From Duganella sp. BuS-21 (GTDB taxonomy: Bacteria > Pseudomonadota > Gammaproteobacteria > Burkholderiales > Burkholderiaceae_D): a DNA stretch of 64,000 nucleotides. The notes under the pieces are model-generated. The model was not told the DNA's origin and did no database searches. It was given only the letters and a program-made list of their open reading frames with translations. Position 1 is the first letter of the stretch; each line of letters opens with the position of its first letter. The stretch is taken from contig CP097466.1 of assembly GCA_041874725.1 (NCBI GenBank), positions 930,001 through 994,000 of the forward strand, written 5' to 3'. A program made the translations under genes and the position numbers. Positions 8,950-18,800 of the stretch are shown here, one piece after another.

Positions 8950-11900
8950 GCATGCTCCTTTTGCGCCGGGAACGGCGCGATATAACCTATGCCCACCATC
9001 AGCGCGCCGACGCCGAGGAAAGAGACGATGCGCTCGACGCCGCCGACGTTCGACAAATCGACCAGGAACAGCTTGGCCACCACCAATGCCAGCAAGGCCG
9101 CGCCGCCTATCCACACCGGACGCAGCGCGCGCCGCGCCGCATAGCGCATCAGCAGCAGTGCGCTCACGCTCCATACCAGCGACAGCATGGCCTGCACGAA
9201 CTGCGAGGCGAACAGGTCGTCAAAGCGATACGGTATCGCCATGTAGTTGGAGACGGCGCGCAGCAAGGCCAGGTTGAACCAGGCATAAGCCGTGAGCGCA
9301 AAGCCCAGCAGCAGGCGCGGCGAGTGCGCAGCGCTGGCGGCGTGTTGCAGGCGATAGCAGCTCCACGCCAGCAGCAGGGCGAAGCAGGTCGTCAGGTCGA
9401 GCGGATTGACCAGCGGAACGTAGGGCAGCGGCGCCATGGCGCCATTCTGCGTCAGATTCCACACCGCCACCAGCAGCAGCGCCCAGCCGCAGGCGAGCGG
9501 GATCAGGCGGCGCTGGTACCACTCGGCCAGCGGCGACACCGGCCAGCCGCCGGCGCGGCTGCGCTGCATCAGCCAGCCGATGGCCGCCATCATCAGCCAG
9601 GCCGGAATGAAGCGCGCCCAGCTGGCGCTGGTGTCCCAGTTTTCAAGGGTACCGTCGCCGTGCAGCCAGCGCGTTATCCAGTGCGCAGCCACCGGCCAGA
9701 TCATCAGCCACAGGCCGCCGGTGCGGACCATGTGGAGCAGCCGCAGCGGCACCGTACCGAGCGTCCAGCCATGGTTTTGCCAGGCGCGCATCAGCCATTC
9801 GCCCGCCAGCCACAGCGCCGCGTATGCCAGCCAGGCGGCCGCGCGCGGCAGTTGATTGTCGAGATAGGTAGCGGCCAGCAGCATCAGCGTGGCGGCCGTC
9901 AGCGCAAACCAGACCGGCGTCGCCAGCGTGCGCAGCGCAGGCCATTGCAGCCGGCGCGCCAGCCATGCCACCAGCAGCGCGCTGGCGGCAACCAGCATGC
10001 CGTAGCAGGACATGCTCAGCAGGGCGTCGGCATGCCACTCGACGCCGGACCATAGCTGGTAGCGTACGGCCAGCCAGCGCGCCACGTCCGGCATGACGAC
10101 GCCATACCACCACAGGCTGGCCCACAACGTCATCAGGCGCGACAGGCCATAGGTGGTGTTGCCCGGCGTGGCGCCGCCGTTGCGCATCAGCGCCCAGCCG
10201 CTGAACAGGGCGCCGGCGCAGATCAGGAAGGCGCCCAGCACCGGCTTGTCGAACAGCGACGGCGACACCTCGCTCCAATTCCATTGTTGCAGCGCCAGGA
10301 CGGCCAGCATGACGCCCGCCACGCCTTGCGCGGCCAGTGCCAGCACGCCGGCCAGGCGCCACGCCATGTTGCGGGCGATGGCGTACAGCGCAACGGCCGC
10401 CGCCAGCGCGCTGATGGTCAGCAGGTTGGCTTGGGCGGCGCCGTCCGTGCGCAGGAAGATTTCGGTCCAGGCGCCGGCGATCAGCCACACGCTGGCAAAC
10501 GCCAGGAACAGCGAGGCCAGCACGGCAAACAGCTTGTCCTGATTGTCTTGCGCCCGGAAACGCGTCGCCATCAGGAAGGCGGTAATGGCGAGCAGGATAA
10601 AGCCCAGCCACAGATTCGATTCGACGGCGGTTTGCGGCGACAGCCCGCTGACGGTGCCCAGGAACGACAACCACGCGCCGGCCTGCACCAGCAGCCCGAA
10701 CAGCCATGCCATCTTCTGCTGTTGCCGCAGCCCGATCCAGACAATGCCGGCACCTTCCAGTGCCCATGCGGCCGAGGTCCAGCGGCCGTCGAGCGCGAAC
10801 GGGATGGCCAGCGTGCCGAACACCACGCCCAGCGCGAGGAAGGCGTCGGACAGCAAGGCCAGCGCCGGCTTGCGGCGCAAGGCGGTCGCCAGGCCGATGT
10901 AGAACAGGCCCAGCGCCAGTGCGGAAAACGCCACGCCGAACGGTGTATCGCGCGCCAGGCTGAACTGGAGGCCGAAGCCCAGCATCGGCGTGCCGAACAC
11001 CAGCGTGCCATCGACATAGGTTTTCAGCTTGACGGCTTGCTGGCGCGCGTAGGCCAGCGGTATCGAAACGTAGAACCCGAAGAACAGCAGCAGGAACAGC
11101 TGCACCGACAGATAGTTTTCCGGCGTGTAGCGCAGCACGCCCCAGGCGGTGCCGATGATGAAGGTGAAGGCGAAGCCGAGCAGGTTCAGCAAGCGCCACG
11201 AGCGCTGCAGCGCGAGCGCGAGCACGCCGGCGTTGAGCACGGCGTAATAGGTGAACAGGCCGATGTGACTGCCGCCGCCGCTCGAGGCGAGGATGGGCGT
11301 GGCGAAGCCGCCGACGATGCCGAAGATGGCCAGCCACATGGCGTCCTGAAGTACCGCCAGCACGCAGGTGAAGACGGTCAGCACGAGCAGCAGGGCGAAC
11401 GCCATGCCGCCGGGGATCAGGTGGTAGAGACGGAAGGCGCCGAAGGTGACCAGCATCAGCACGGCCAGCGCCGCCCCTTGCACCGGCAGGCTGATGCTGG
11501 GCCGGCTCAATCGGATGCGCCAGGCCCAGGCCAGCAGGGCGATGTCGGCCAGCACGATCCCGGCCAGGCGGAATTCGATCGGCACGCTGACGCGCGCGGC
11601 GGTGTACTTGAGCAGGAAGCTGACGCCGATGAACAGGATCAGCAGGCCCAGCTTGGCAACCAGGTTGCCGCCGAACAGCCAGGCCTTGGCGGCCAGCAGC
11701 CAGCGTGGCGGCTGGGACCCAGGTGCGGGCCGGCGCGGAGGCGGCGTTTCGGCGGCCGGCGTGACCGCTGGGCTGATTGGCCTGGCCGGCTCGGTGGGCG
11801 CAGTCGGCGTCGGCGCAGGCGGCGCGCTTGGCACCGGCATAGCAGCCATGGCGGAAATGATGGGCGCCGTCATCGGCGGCTTCGGCCGCTCGGGCTGCAC

Positions 11901-12092
11901 CGGCGCGACGTCGGCTGCCGGCGCCTTGGCCGGCGCATCCTGCCCGAAGCGCTGCCTGACCAAGTCTTCGCGCAGCGCGGCCAGCTCGCGTTTCAGTTCA
12001 TCCGCAACCTTCTTCGACTGGCGCGCATCGCTGCGCGCACGCCAGGCGACACTCAGCGTAAACAGGCCCAGCACAAACAAAAGGAATTCCAT
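8946..12092 (-). CDS. DUF2339 polytopic membrane protein
   Basis: A very hydrophobic 1048-aa inner-membrane protein with more than 20 predicted helices. The start at 12092 (MEFLLFVLGLFTLSVAWRAR) has AGGGAG 8 bp upstream; a TTG 7 codons earlier would place that box inside the gene. After the first helix comes a charged coiled segment (residues about 25-60) and a Pro/Ala-rich linker. Then the DUF2339 core begins at WLLAAKAWLFGGNLVAKLG, followed by near-continuous helices. Function is unknown; paired genes of this kind are suspected to act in the cell envelope. It is the first gene of a two-gene operon with DUF3999. Confidence 0.87.
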   Translation of the reverse strand: MEFLLFVLGLFTLSVAWRARSDARQSKKVADELKRELAALREDLVRQRFGQDAPAKAPAADVAPVQPERPKPPMTAPIISAMAAMPVPSAPPAPTPTAPTEPARPISPAVTPAAETPPPRRPAPGSQPPRWLLAAKAWLFGGNLVAKLGLLILFIGVSFLLKYTAARVSVPIEFRLAGIVLADIALLAWAWRIRLSRPSISLPVQGAALAVLMLVTFGAFRLYHLIPGGMAFALLLVLTVFTCVLAVLQDAMWLAIFGIVGGFATPILASSGGGSHIGLFTYYAVLNAGVLALALQRSWRLLNLLGFAFTFIIGTAWGVLRYTPENYLSVQLFLLLFFGFYVSIPLAYARQQAVKLKTYVDGTLVFGTPMLGFGLQFSLARDTPFGVAFSALALGLFYIGLATALRRKPALALLSDAFLALGVVFGTLAIPFALDGRWTSAAWALEGAGIVWIGLRQQQKMAWLFGLLVQAGAWLSFLGTVSGLSPQTAVESNLWLGFILLAITAFLMATRFRAQDNQDKLFAVLASLFLAFASVWLIAGAWTEIFLRTDGAAQANLLTISALAAAVALYAIARNMAWRLAGVLALAAQGVAGVMLAVLALQQWNWSEVSPSLFDKPVLGAFLICAGALFSGWALMRNGGATPGNTTYGLSRLMTLWASLWWYGVVMPDVARWLAVRYQLWSGVEWHADALLSMSCYGMLVAASALLVAWLARRLQWPALRTLATPVWFALTAATLMLLAATYLDNQLPRAAAWLAYAALWLAGEWLMRAWQNHGWTLGTVPLRLLHMVRTGGLWLMIWPVAAHWITRWLHGDGTLENWDTSASWARFIPAWLMMAAIGWLMQRSRAGGWPVSPLAEWYQRRLIPLACGWALLLVAVWNLTQNGAMAPLPYVPLVNPLDLTTCFALLLAWSCYRLQHAASAAHSPRLLLGFALTAYAWFNLALLRAVSNYMAIPYRFDDLFASQFVQAMLSLVWSVSALLLMRYAARRALRPVWIGGAALLALVVAKLFLVDLSNVGGVERIVSFLGVGALMVGIGYIAPFPAQKEHA

Positions 12093-12172
12093 GGAACGGC
12101 TCCCTTGTGGCAATCCTGCAAGCTATCATATTTGCAACATTGCCACAATCGGAAGCGTCAACGCCCGTCAAC

Positions 12173-13993
12173 TCAGTTTGAGCTGGCGATCCAGCGGTCG
12201 ACGCGCTGCTCCAGGATCGGCATCGGCAGCGTGCCATCGCCGATCACCACTTCGTGGAATTTCTGGTAGCTGAACTTGTCGCCCAACGCCTGTTGCGCGC
12301 GGGCGCGCAGTTCCAGGATCTTCAGCGAGCCGACCTTGTAACTCAGCGCCTGCGCCGGCAGCACCATGTAGCGCTCGATTTGGTTGCGCGCGCGCGGCTC
12401 GCTCCAGCCCAGCACGTCCATCAGATAGCTGATGGCCTGCTCGCGCGTCCAGCCCTTTGCGTGGATGCCGGTATCGACCACCAGCCGCGCGGCGCGCAGC
12501 ATCTCGGCATTCAGGTGGCCGTAGTAGGCCACCGGATCCTCATACAAGCCCAATTCCTTGCCCAGCGTTTCCGAGTACAAGGCCCAGCCTTCGGTGAACG
12601 CCGCGCTGTTCGGATTTTCGGTGCTGAACTTGCGGAAGTCGGGCAACGCGATTTCCTTCAGCAGCGCTGCGTGCAGATGGTGGCCCGGTATGCCTTCATG
12701 CAGGAACAGGCTGACCATGTCGACCCGGCTATAGGTTTTGGGATCGTTCACCACGGGCCAGAACACGCCCGGATACGAACCGTCCGCCGCCGACGGCGTG
12801 TAGTGGTCCGAGGCGGTGGCGCGCGTCAGCTCCGGTTCCAGCACCAGCTCCAGCTTGGCTTTCGGCACCAGGCTGAAATAGGCCGGCAGCTTGGTCTGCA
12901 CTTGCGCATAGATGGCGCGGTAGGCGTCCAGCACCTGCTCGTCGGTGGTGAAGATGTTGTAGCTGGCCTGCGCGCTCACCCATTGTGGCAGCTGCTTGGC
13001 CGGACCGTCATAGCCGAGCTTGGGCGCGAGTTCGGTGAACTGCTGCTGGATGCGCGCCACTTCCTTCAGCCCCAGCGCGTGCACGGCGTCCGGCGTCAGC
13101 GGCAGGTTGGTGCTGTCGCGGATGTGCGCGGAGTACCAGGCCGCGCCGTTCGGCAGGGCGCTGAAGCCGCTGCTGGCGCGGCCGGCCGGCAGGTATTGAC
13201 GTTCCAGGAAATCGACCAGGCGGGTCAGGGCCGGCGCGATTTTGCTGTCCACCGTTTTCAGGTAGGCGGCAGCGAGCTTCTTTTTATCGGCGTCGGAGAA
13301 GTCGGCGGGGAAGCGCGTCGCCGGCGAGTAGTAGATGCTGGCTTCCGGCGTGGCCGCGCGCAGGTTCTGGAGCTGCGGCAGCATCGCCACCGTGATCGTC
13401 TTCGGCAGCACCACGCCGGTGCGCATGCCTGCCTTCATGTTGGCGATGGCCTGATCTATCCACGCCGGCAACTGGTTCAGGCGGTTCAGGTAGGCCTGGT
13501 ACTGCTTGACCGTCTTCAGCGGCTGCGAGCCGGCGCCGTTGGCGTAGTTGGCCAGGGTGCTGGGCACGTTGTCCATCTGGTTCAGCGGCAGCAGGTGGTC
13601 GGGGAAGGACTCCATCTGCATCGCGTTGTTCAGTTCATAGGACAGCAGATCGTAGGTCAGCTGGTCCTGGTCGCCGAGCTGGTCGCGTCGCACCGTCATC
13701 AGTTGCTTTTGCAGCGCGCGGTACTGCGTGAACTGCGCGGCGCGCACCTTGGGCGAAATCGCCAGGCCGATCTGATCGTTGTAACGGCTGTCGCCATTGG
13801 CGGTACCGAACAGCAGCGGATCGAATTTGCAGCGCGCCGTATGGAACGCCGCCGCCAGCTTCGCCAACTGCTTCTGCGCCTGCGTGGCCTTGGCCGCAGT
13901 CACGGCGGGCGCCGCCTGTACCGGCAAAGTGTAAGCACCGGCCAGCATCAGGCTGGCGATCAGAACGGAAGTACGCAGACGGGACATGGGCAT
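12173..13993 (-). CDS. DUF885 family exported metallopeptidase-like protein
   Basis: The start at 13993 (MPMSRLRTSVLIASLMLAG) has an AGGA box 7 bp upstream and yields a signal peptide ending near PVQAA; the product is 606 aa. DUF885 proteins are all-helical and carry a zinc-peptidase-like motif; here it is HEGIPGHH at residues 432-439. Downstream, FTEGWALYSE supplies a third-ligand Glu. The family has largely unassigned substrates. The protein is expected in the periplasm. It is separated from DUF2339 by 80 bp without an obvious terminator. Confidence 0.85.
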   Translation of the reverse strand: MPMSRLRTSVLIASLMLAGAYTLPVQAAPAVTAAKATQAQKQLAKLAAAFHTARCKFDPLLFGTANGDSRYNDQIGLAISPKVRAAQFTQYRALQKQLMTVRRDQLGDQDQLTYDLLSYELNNAMQMESFPDHLLPLNQMDNVPSTLANYANGAGSQPLKTVKQYQAYLNRLNQLPAWIDQAIANMKAGMRTGVVLPKTITVAMLPQLQNLRAATPEASIYYSPATRFPADFSDADKKKLAAAYLKTVDSKIAPALTRLVDFLERQYLPAGRASSGFSALPNGAAWYSAHIRDSTNLPLTPDAVHALGLKEVARIQQQFTELAPKLGYDGPAKQLPQWVSAQASYNIFTTDEQVLDAYRAIYAQVQTKLPAYFSLVPKAKLELVLEPELTRATASDHYTPSAADGSYPGVFWPVVNDPKTYSRVDMVSLFLHEGIPGHHLHAALLKEIALPDFRKFSTENPNSAAFTEGWALYSETLGKELGLYEDPVAYYGHLNAEMLRAARLVVDTGIHAKGWTREQAISYLMDVLGWSEPRARNQIERYMVLPAQALSYKVGSLKILELRARAQQALGDKFSYQKFHEVVIGDGTLPMPILEQRVDRWIASSN

Positions 13994-14060
13994 AAAGATT
14001 TCCTGACCTGAAGAAGAGTTGTTCGGGCGATAGCCAAAAAAGAGTCTAGCACCAAACAAG

Positions 14061-14489
14061 TCATTCAAGGGTGATCAGGATGGCCCGCACATTGGCCGGG
14101 ATCGGCACCGAGCGGTTGCTGCTGCGCTCGACGTAGACGTGGACGAAGTGGCCGGCGGCGGCGGGCAGGGTGTCGTCGTTGCGGAACAGGGCGATCTCGT
14201 AGCGCACGCTGGAGTTGCCCAGCTTGGCCACGCGGATGCCGGCGTGCACCAGGTCCGGAAACGCGATCGGGCTGAAGTAGGCGCAGCCGCTGTCCACCAC
14301 GAAGCCCACCACCTCGCCCTGGTGGATATCAAGCACGCCGCGTTCGATCAGGAACTGGTTCACCGCCGTGTCGAAATACGAGTAATAGACAACATTGTTG
14401 ACGTGGCCATAAATATCGTTGTCCATCCACCGCGTGGGGATGGCGAGGAAGTGGCGGAACTGCTCGCGGGTGGCGTCGCGCATGCTCAT
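14061..14489 (-). CDS. Acyl-CoA thioesterase, 4HBT hotdog fold
   Basis: A small 142-aa hotdog-fold thioesterase. The start at 14489 (MSMRDATREQFRHF) has AGGAG 6 bp upstream. The active-site motif is RWMDNDIYGHVNNVVYYSYF, where the Asp of DNDIYGH is the likely catalytic acid of the 4-hydroxybenzoyl-CoA thioesterase type. Family members hydrolyse short-chain or aromatic acyl-CoA esters in the cytoplasm. It is divergent from ychF; its stop lies about 70 bp upstream of the DUF885 start, so the two may share a transcript. Confidence 0.88.
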   Translation of the reverse strand: MSMRDATREQFRHFLAIPTRWMDNDIYGHVNNVVYYSYFDTAVNQFLIERGVLDIHQGEVVGFVVDSGCAYFSPIAFPDLVHAGIRVAKLGNSSVRYEIALFRNDDTLPAAAGHFVHVYVERSSNRSVPIPANVRAILITLE

Positions 14490-14504
14490 GCTGGCTCCTG
14501 TTTT

Positions 14505-14533
14505 TTGAAGTGTGAGGCCAACAAAGGTACAAT
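14505..14533 (+). promoter_or_regulatory. Sigma-70 promoter of ychF
   Basis: TTGAAG (14505-14510) and TACAAT (14528-14533) are separated by 17 bp. A start near 14540 leaves about 45 nt of leader to ychF, with an AAGG ribosome site ahead of the ATG at 14585. Confidence 0.6.
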
Positions 14534-14584
14534 GGACCCCTTCACGCTGTAAATAGCAGCACATCCATACTGTAAAGGTTTTTC

Positions 14585-15676
14585 ATGAGTCTCCAATGCG
14601 GCATCGTCGGCCTGCCTAACGTCGGCAAGTCCACCCTGTTCAACGCCCTGACCAAGGCCGGCATCCCGGCCGAGAATTATCCGTTCTGCACCATCGAGCC
14701 GAACGTCGGCGTGGTCGAAGTGCCGGACCCGCGCATGGGCGCGCTGGCCGACATCGTCAAACCTGAGCGCATGGTGAACGCCATCGTCGAATTCGTTGAC
14801 ATCGCCGGCCTGGTGGCCGGTGCGTCGCAGGGCGAAGGCCTGGGCAACCAGTTTCTGTCGCACATCCGCGAAACCGACGCCATCGTCAACGTGGTGCGCT
14901 GCTTTGAAGACGACAACGTGATCCACGTGGCCGGCAAGGTCAGCCCGCTGGACGATATCGAAGTGATCCAGACCGAGCTGGCGCTGGCCGACCTCGGCAC
15001 CGTGGAAAAAGCCATCCACCGCGAGAACAAGAAAGCCCGTTCCGGCGACAAGGACGCCGCCAAGCTGCTGGCCATCATGGAGCGCATCGTGCCGCACCTG
15101 AATGAAGCCAAGCCGGTGCGCGCCATGGGCCTGGACGCCGACGAAATGGCCCTGATCAAGCCGCTGTGCCTGATCACCGCCAAGCCGGCCATGTACGTGG
15201 CCAACGTGTCCGACACCGGCTTCACCAACAACCCGCTGCTGGACCAGCTGACCGCCTACGCCGCTAGCCAGAACGCGCCGATCGTCGCCATCTGCGCCTC
15301 GATCGAAGCGGAAATCGCCGACCTGGACGACGCCGACAAGACCGCCTTCCTGGCCGACATGGGCATGCAGGAGCCGGGCCTGGACCGTCTGATCCGCGCC
15401 GCCTACAAGCTGCTGGGCCTGCAAACTTACTTCACCGCCGGCGTGAAGGAAGTGCGCGCCTGGACCATCCACATCGGCGACACCGCCCCGCAAGCGGCGG
15501 GCGTGATCCACACCGACTTCGAGCGCGGCTTCATCCGCGCCCAGACCATCGCCTACGACGACTATATCCAGTACAAGGGCGAGGCTGGCGCGAAAGAAGT
15601 CGGCAAGATGCGCGCCGAGGGCAAGGAATACGTGGTCAAGGATGGCGATGTGCTGAATTTCCTGTTCAACGTCTAA
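14585..15676 (+). CDS. ychF: Redox-regulated ATPase YchF (Obg-like)
   Basis: A P-loop protein of the Obg/YchF family that prefers ATP and associates with ribosomes; it negatively affects oxidative stress defence in E. coli. The 363-aa length is standard. The G1 loop is GLPNVGKS at residues 9-16, with the switch region around [20 protein letters not shown] coiled-coil arm occupies about residues 130-200 and a TGS domain ends in the typical [11 protein letters not shown]. It has its own promoter and terminator. Confidence 0.97.
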   Translation: MSLQCGIVGLPNVGKSTLFNALTKAGIPAENYPFCTIEPNVGVVEVPDPRMGALADIVKPERMVNAIVEFVDIAGLVAGASQGEGLGNQFLSHIRETDAIVNVVRCFEDDNVIHVAGKVSPLDDIEVIQTELALADLGTVEKAIHRENKKARSGDKDAAKLLAIMERIVPHLNEAKPVRAMGLDADEMALIKPLCLITAKPAMYVANVSDTGFTNNPLLDQLTAYAASQNAPIVAICASIEAEIADLDDADKTAFLADMGMQEPGLDRLIRAAYKLLGLQTYFTAGVKEVRAWTIHIGDTAPQAAGVIHTDFERGFIRAQTIAYDDYIQYKGEAGAKEVGKMRAEGKEYVVKDGDVLNFLFNV

Positions 15677-15693
15677 GTTTTAACCGCTCCACG

Positions 15694-15724
15694 AAAATCC
15701 GCGATTTATCGCGGATTTTTTTTT
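15694..15724 (+). terminator. Rho-independent terminator of ychF
   Basis: An 11-bp stem (AAAATCCGCGA / TCGCGGATTTT) with loop TTTA and a nine-base T-run ending at 15724. Confidence 0.9.
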
Positions 15725-15834
15725 GCCCGGTCGCCTCTGCGTGGAGAATGGAGAGAATTTTCCTTTTGGCAATGTGATAGCATCCCGCATTAATAAAAAA
15801 TCATGCCGAAATTCTTAATGGAAATAGTTGATAT

Positions 15835-15853
15835 TTCTTAAAAAAACTAAGAA
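15835..15853. promoter_or_regulatory. AT-rich dyad in the leader of the RTX gene
   Basis: TTCTTA (15835-15840) and TAAGAA (15848-15853) form an inverted repeat with a 7-nt A-rich spacer, 38 bp ahead of the RTX start. Another TTCTTA lies at 15812-15817. The whole 15725-15891 gap is much more AT-rich than the surroundings, which suits a regulated promoter, but no clear -35/-10 pair was found. Confidence 0.35.
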
Positions 15854-15891
15854 TTCCTGCGGATATCATAAACCTAGGGATCACCGCAAAA

Positions 15892-18800
15892 ATGCCGAGC
15901 TACGCGCGCGAAGTACAAAAACTCTATGTTGAATATTTCGGCCGCCCCGCCGATCCTGCCGGCTTAGCATATTGGACATACGCGCTGACGCAAAATGTGG
16001 TGAACATCGACACCATCAGGACCCTCTTTTCCGCTACGCCTGAATTCACTTCGGCATTTGCAGGCCTCTCCTTTGCCGAGATGGTCGATACTGTTTATAT
16101 GAGTCTGTTTGACCACCCCGCCGACGAGTCGGGGCTGACATTCTGGGTCGATCAACTTCAGAGCGGCAACCTCACCATAGGCGCTATTGTCGGCATCGTT
16201 GGCGATGGCGCGCAGGGCAACGATTATGTCGTCCTGTCCGATAAAATCAGCGCGGCCGAGGCGTACACTGCCGAGCTGGTGCACGCGCCTACAGGCTCCG
16301 TCACCATCAGCGGCACGGCCATCGAAGGCCAGGTGCTGACTGCGGCCAATACGCTTGCCGATGCCGATGGCATGGGCGTCATCACTTATCAATGGCAGGC
16401 TGGCGGCGTCAACATTGCTGGCGCCAAAGGCGCCAGCTTCTCGCTGACGGCGGCCCAGGTCGGCAAACCGATCACGGTCGTCGCCAGCGTCGTCGACGGG
16501 TTTGGCTTCCACGAATCGTTCACCAGCAATACCATCGCATCGGGCAACGACACCCTCAAGGGCAGCGCCGGCGTGGACCAGCTGGCCGGTGGCGTGGGCG
16601 ACGACACTTACATCGTCAATGTGGGTGGCGACGTCGTGGTCGAAAAAGTCGGCGAGGGCGTGGACCAGGTCAATGTCGCCTATTCTGCGGCCGGCGTCCA
16701 CACGCTGGCGGCCAACGTGGAAAACGCGAAGGTGACGTCGGCGGCGAACATCGCCGTCGGCCTGACGGGCAATGCACTGGATAATGTTCTCACCGGCAAC
16801 GGCGCCGCCAACACGCTGACCGGCGGCCTGGGCAACGACACGCTGGACGGTGGTGTTGGCGTGGACAAGCTCATCGGCGGCACCGGCGACGACCTCTACA
16901 TTGTGGACAACGCGGGCGACGTGGTGACCGAAGCGCTGAATGAGGGCAGCGACACGGTGCGCACCCCGCTGGCCAGCTACACGCTGGCGGCCAACGTCGA
17001 GACTCTGGTGTATACCGGCACGGCCGCATTCTCCGCCACCGGGAATGCGCTCGATAACGCCATCGTCGGCGGCAATTCCGGCAACATACTCGACGGAGGC
17101 GCAGGCAACGACAGCCTGACCGGCGGCAGCGGCAACGACAGCCTGCTGGGCGGTCTTGGCAACGACACTTTCGTCGGCGCCGCCGCCAGGGACACCATCG
17201 ACGGCGGCGACGGAGCCGATGTGCTGCGCGGCCTGGGCAGCTACGCCGACTACACCATCACCCGCCCCAGTGCCACTGACACGGCGCTGACCGACGCGGC
17301 CGGCAATGTCTTGATGGTGCGCGGCGTGGAGAAGTTCGGATTTGCCGGCAGCGTCGAGAAAACATTGGATGAGCTGCAATCCAATATCGCCAGCATCGGC
17401 AACGACAAGCTGTCCGGTGGCGTGGGCGCCGACACGCTCAACGGCGGCCTGGGCGCGGACACGCTCAGCGGCGGCGAAGGCAACGACACCTACGTGATCG
17501 ATAACGTGGGTGACGTCATCATTGAGCATCTCGATGCAGGCGATGACCTGGCGCAAGTGGCGCTGACTGCGGCAGGCACCTACAAGCTGGCCGACAACGT
17601 CGAGCACGCGACGGTGACGTCGGCGGCCACCGTCGCGGTCAACCTGACCGGCAACGACGGCAACAACACCTTGACCGGCAACGCCGCCGCCAACACCCTG
17701 ACCGGCGGCGGCGGTAACGATACGCTAGATGGCGGCGCCGGCGCCGACAAGCTGATTGGCGGCGCCGGCAACGACAGCTATACGGTCGACAATGCCAGCG
17801 ACGTCATCACCGAACTCCTGAACGAAGGCACGGACAAGGTCAGCACCGCACTGGCCAGCTACACGCTGGGCGCCAATCTGGAGAACCTGGTCTACACCGG
17901 CCTTGTGGCCTTCAGCGCCACCGGCAACCTGCTCGACAACGTCATCACCGGCGGCAACGGCGGCGGCAAGCTCGACGGCGGCGCCGGCCATGACAGCCTG
18001 ACTGGCGGCAGCGGCAACGACAGCCTGGTGGGCGGCCTCGGCAACGATACCTTCACCGGCGCCTTCGGCAAGGACACCATCGATGGCGGCGAGGGCAACG
18101 ATGTGCAGCAAGGCCTCGGCAAGTTTGCCGACTACGGCTTCAGCCGCCCGAACGCCACCGACACGGTGCTGGCCGACAAGGCCGGCAACCAGCTGACGCT
18201 GCGTGGCGTGGAAACGATCGTCTTCAGCGATGGCAGCAAGCTGCTGGCCGACCTGCAATTCAACGTGGCCAGCGTCGGCAATGATAGCCTGACCGGCACC
18301 GACGGCGCCGACAGGCTCGACGGTGGCCATGGCGTCGACACCCTGGCCGGTGGCAAGGGGGACGACCTGTATGTGGTCGACAACGCGGCCGACGTGGTGG
18401 AGGAACTCGGCGCTGGCGGCAAAGATTTGGTGCAAGTGGCCTTCACCGCCGTCGGCACCTACCAGCTGGGCGACAATGTGGAAAACGCCACCGTCACGGC
18501 GGCCGCCACGCTGGCGGTCAGCCTCACCGGCAACGATCTCGACAACGCGCTGACCGGCAACGCCGCCGCCAACAACCTGAGCGGCGGCGGCGGCAACGAT
18601 ACGCTCGACGGCGGCGCCGGCGCCGACAAACTGCTGGGCGGCCTAGATGACGACGTTTATATCGTCGACAACGCAGGCGACGTCATCGCCGAGAATTTGT
18701 GGGAAGGCCACGATACGGTGCGCACCACGCTGGCCAGCTACACGCTGGGCGCCAACCTCGAAGAACTGCGCTACACCGGAGTTGCCGCCTTCACCGGCAA

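Noticed and set aside
10284..12269. 661-codon open frame opposite DUF2339
   Set aside because: Gln/Arg-rich translation without hydrophobic or domain pattern; antisense to a recognisable membrane protein.
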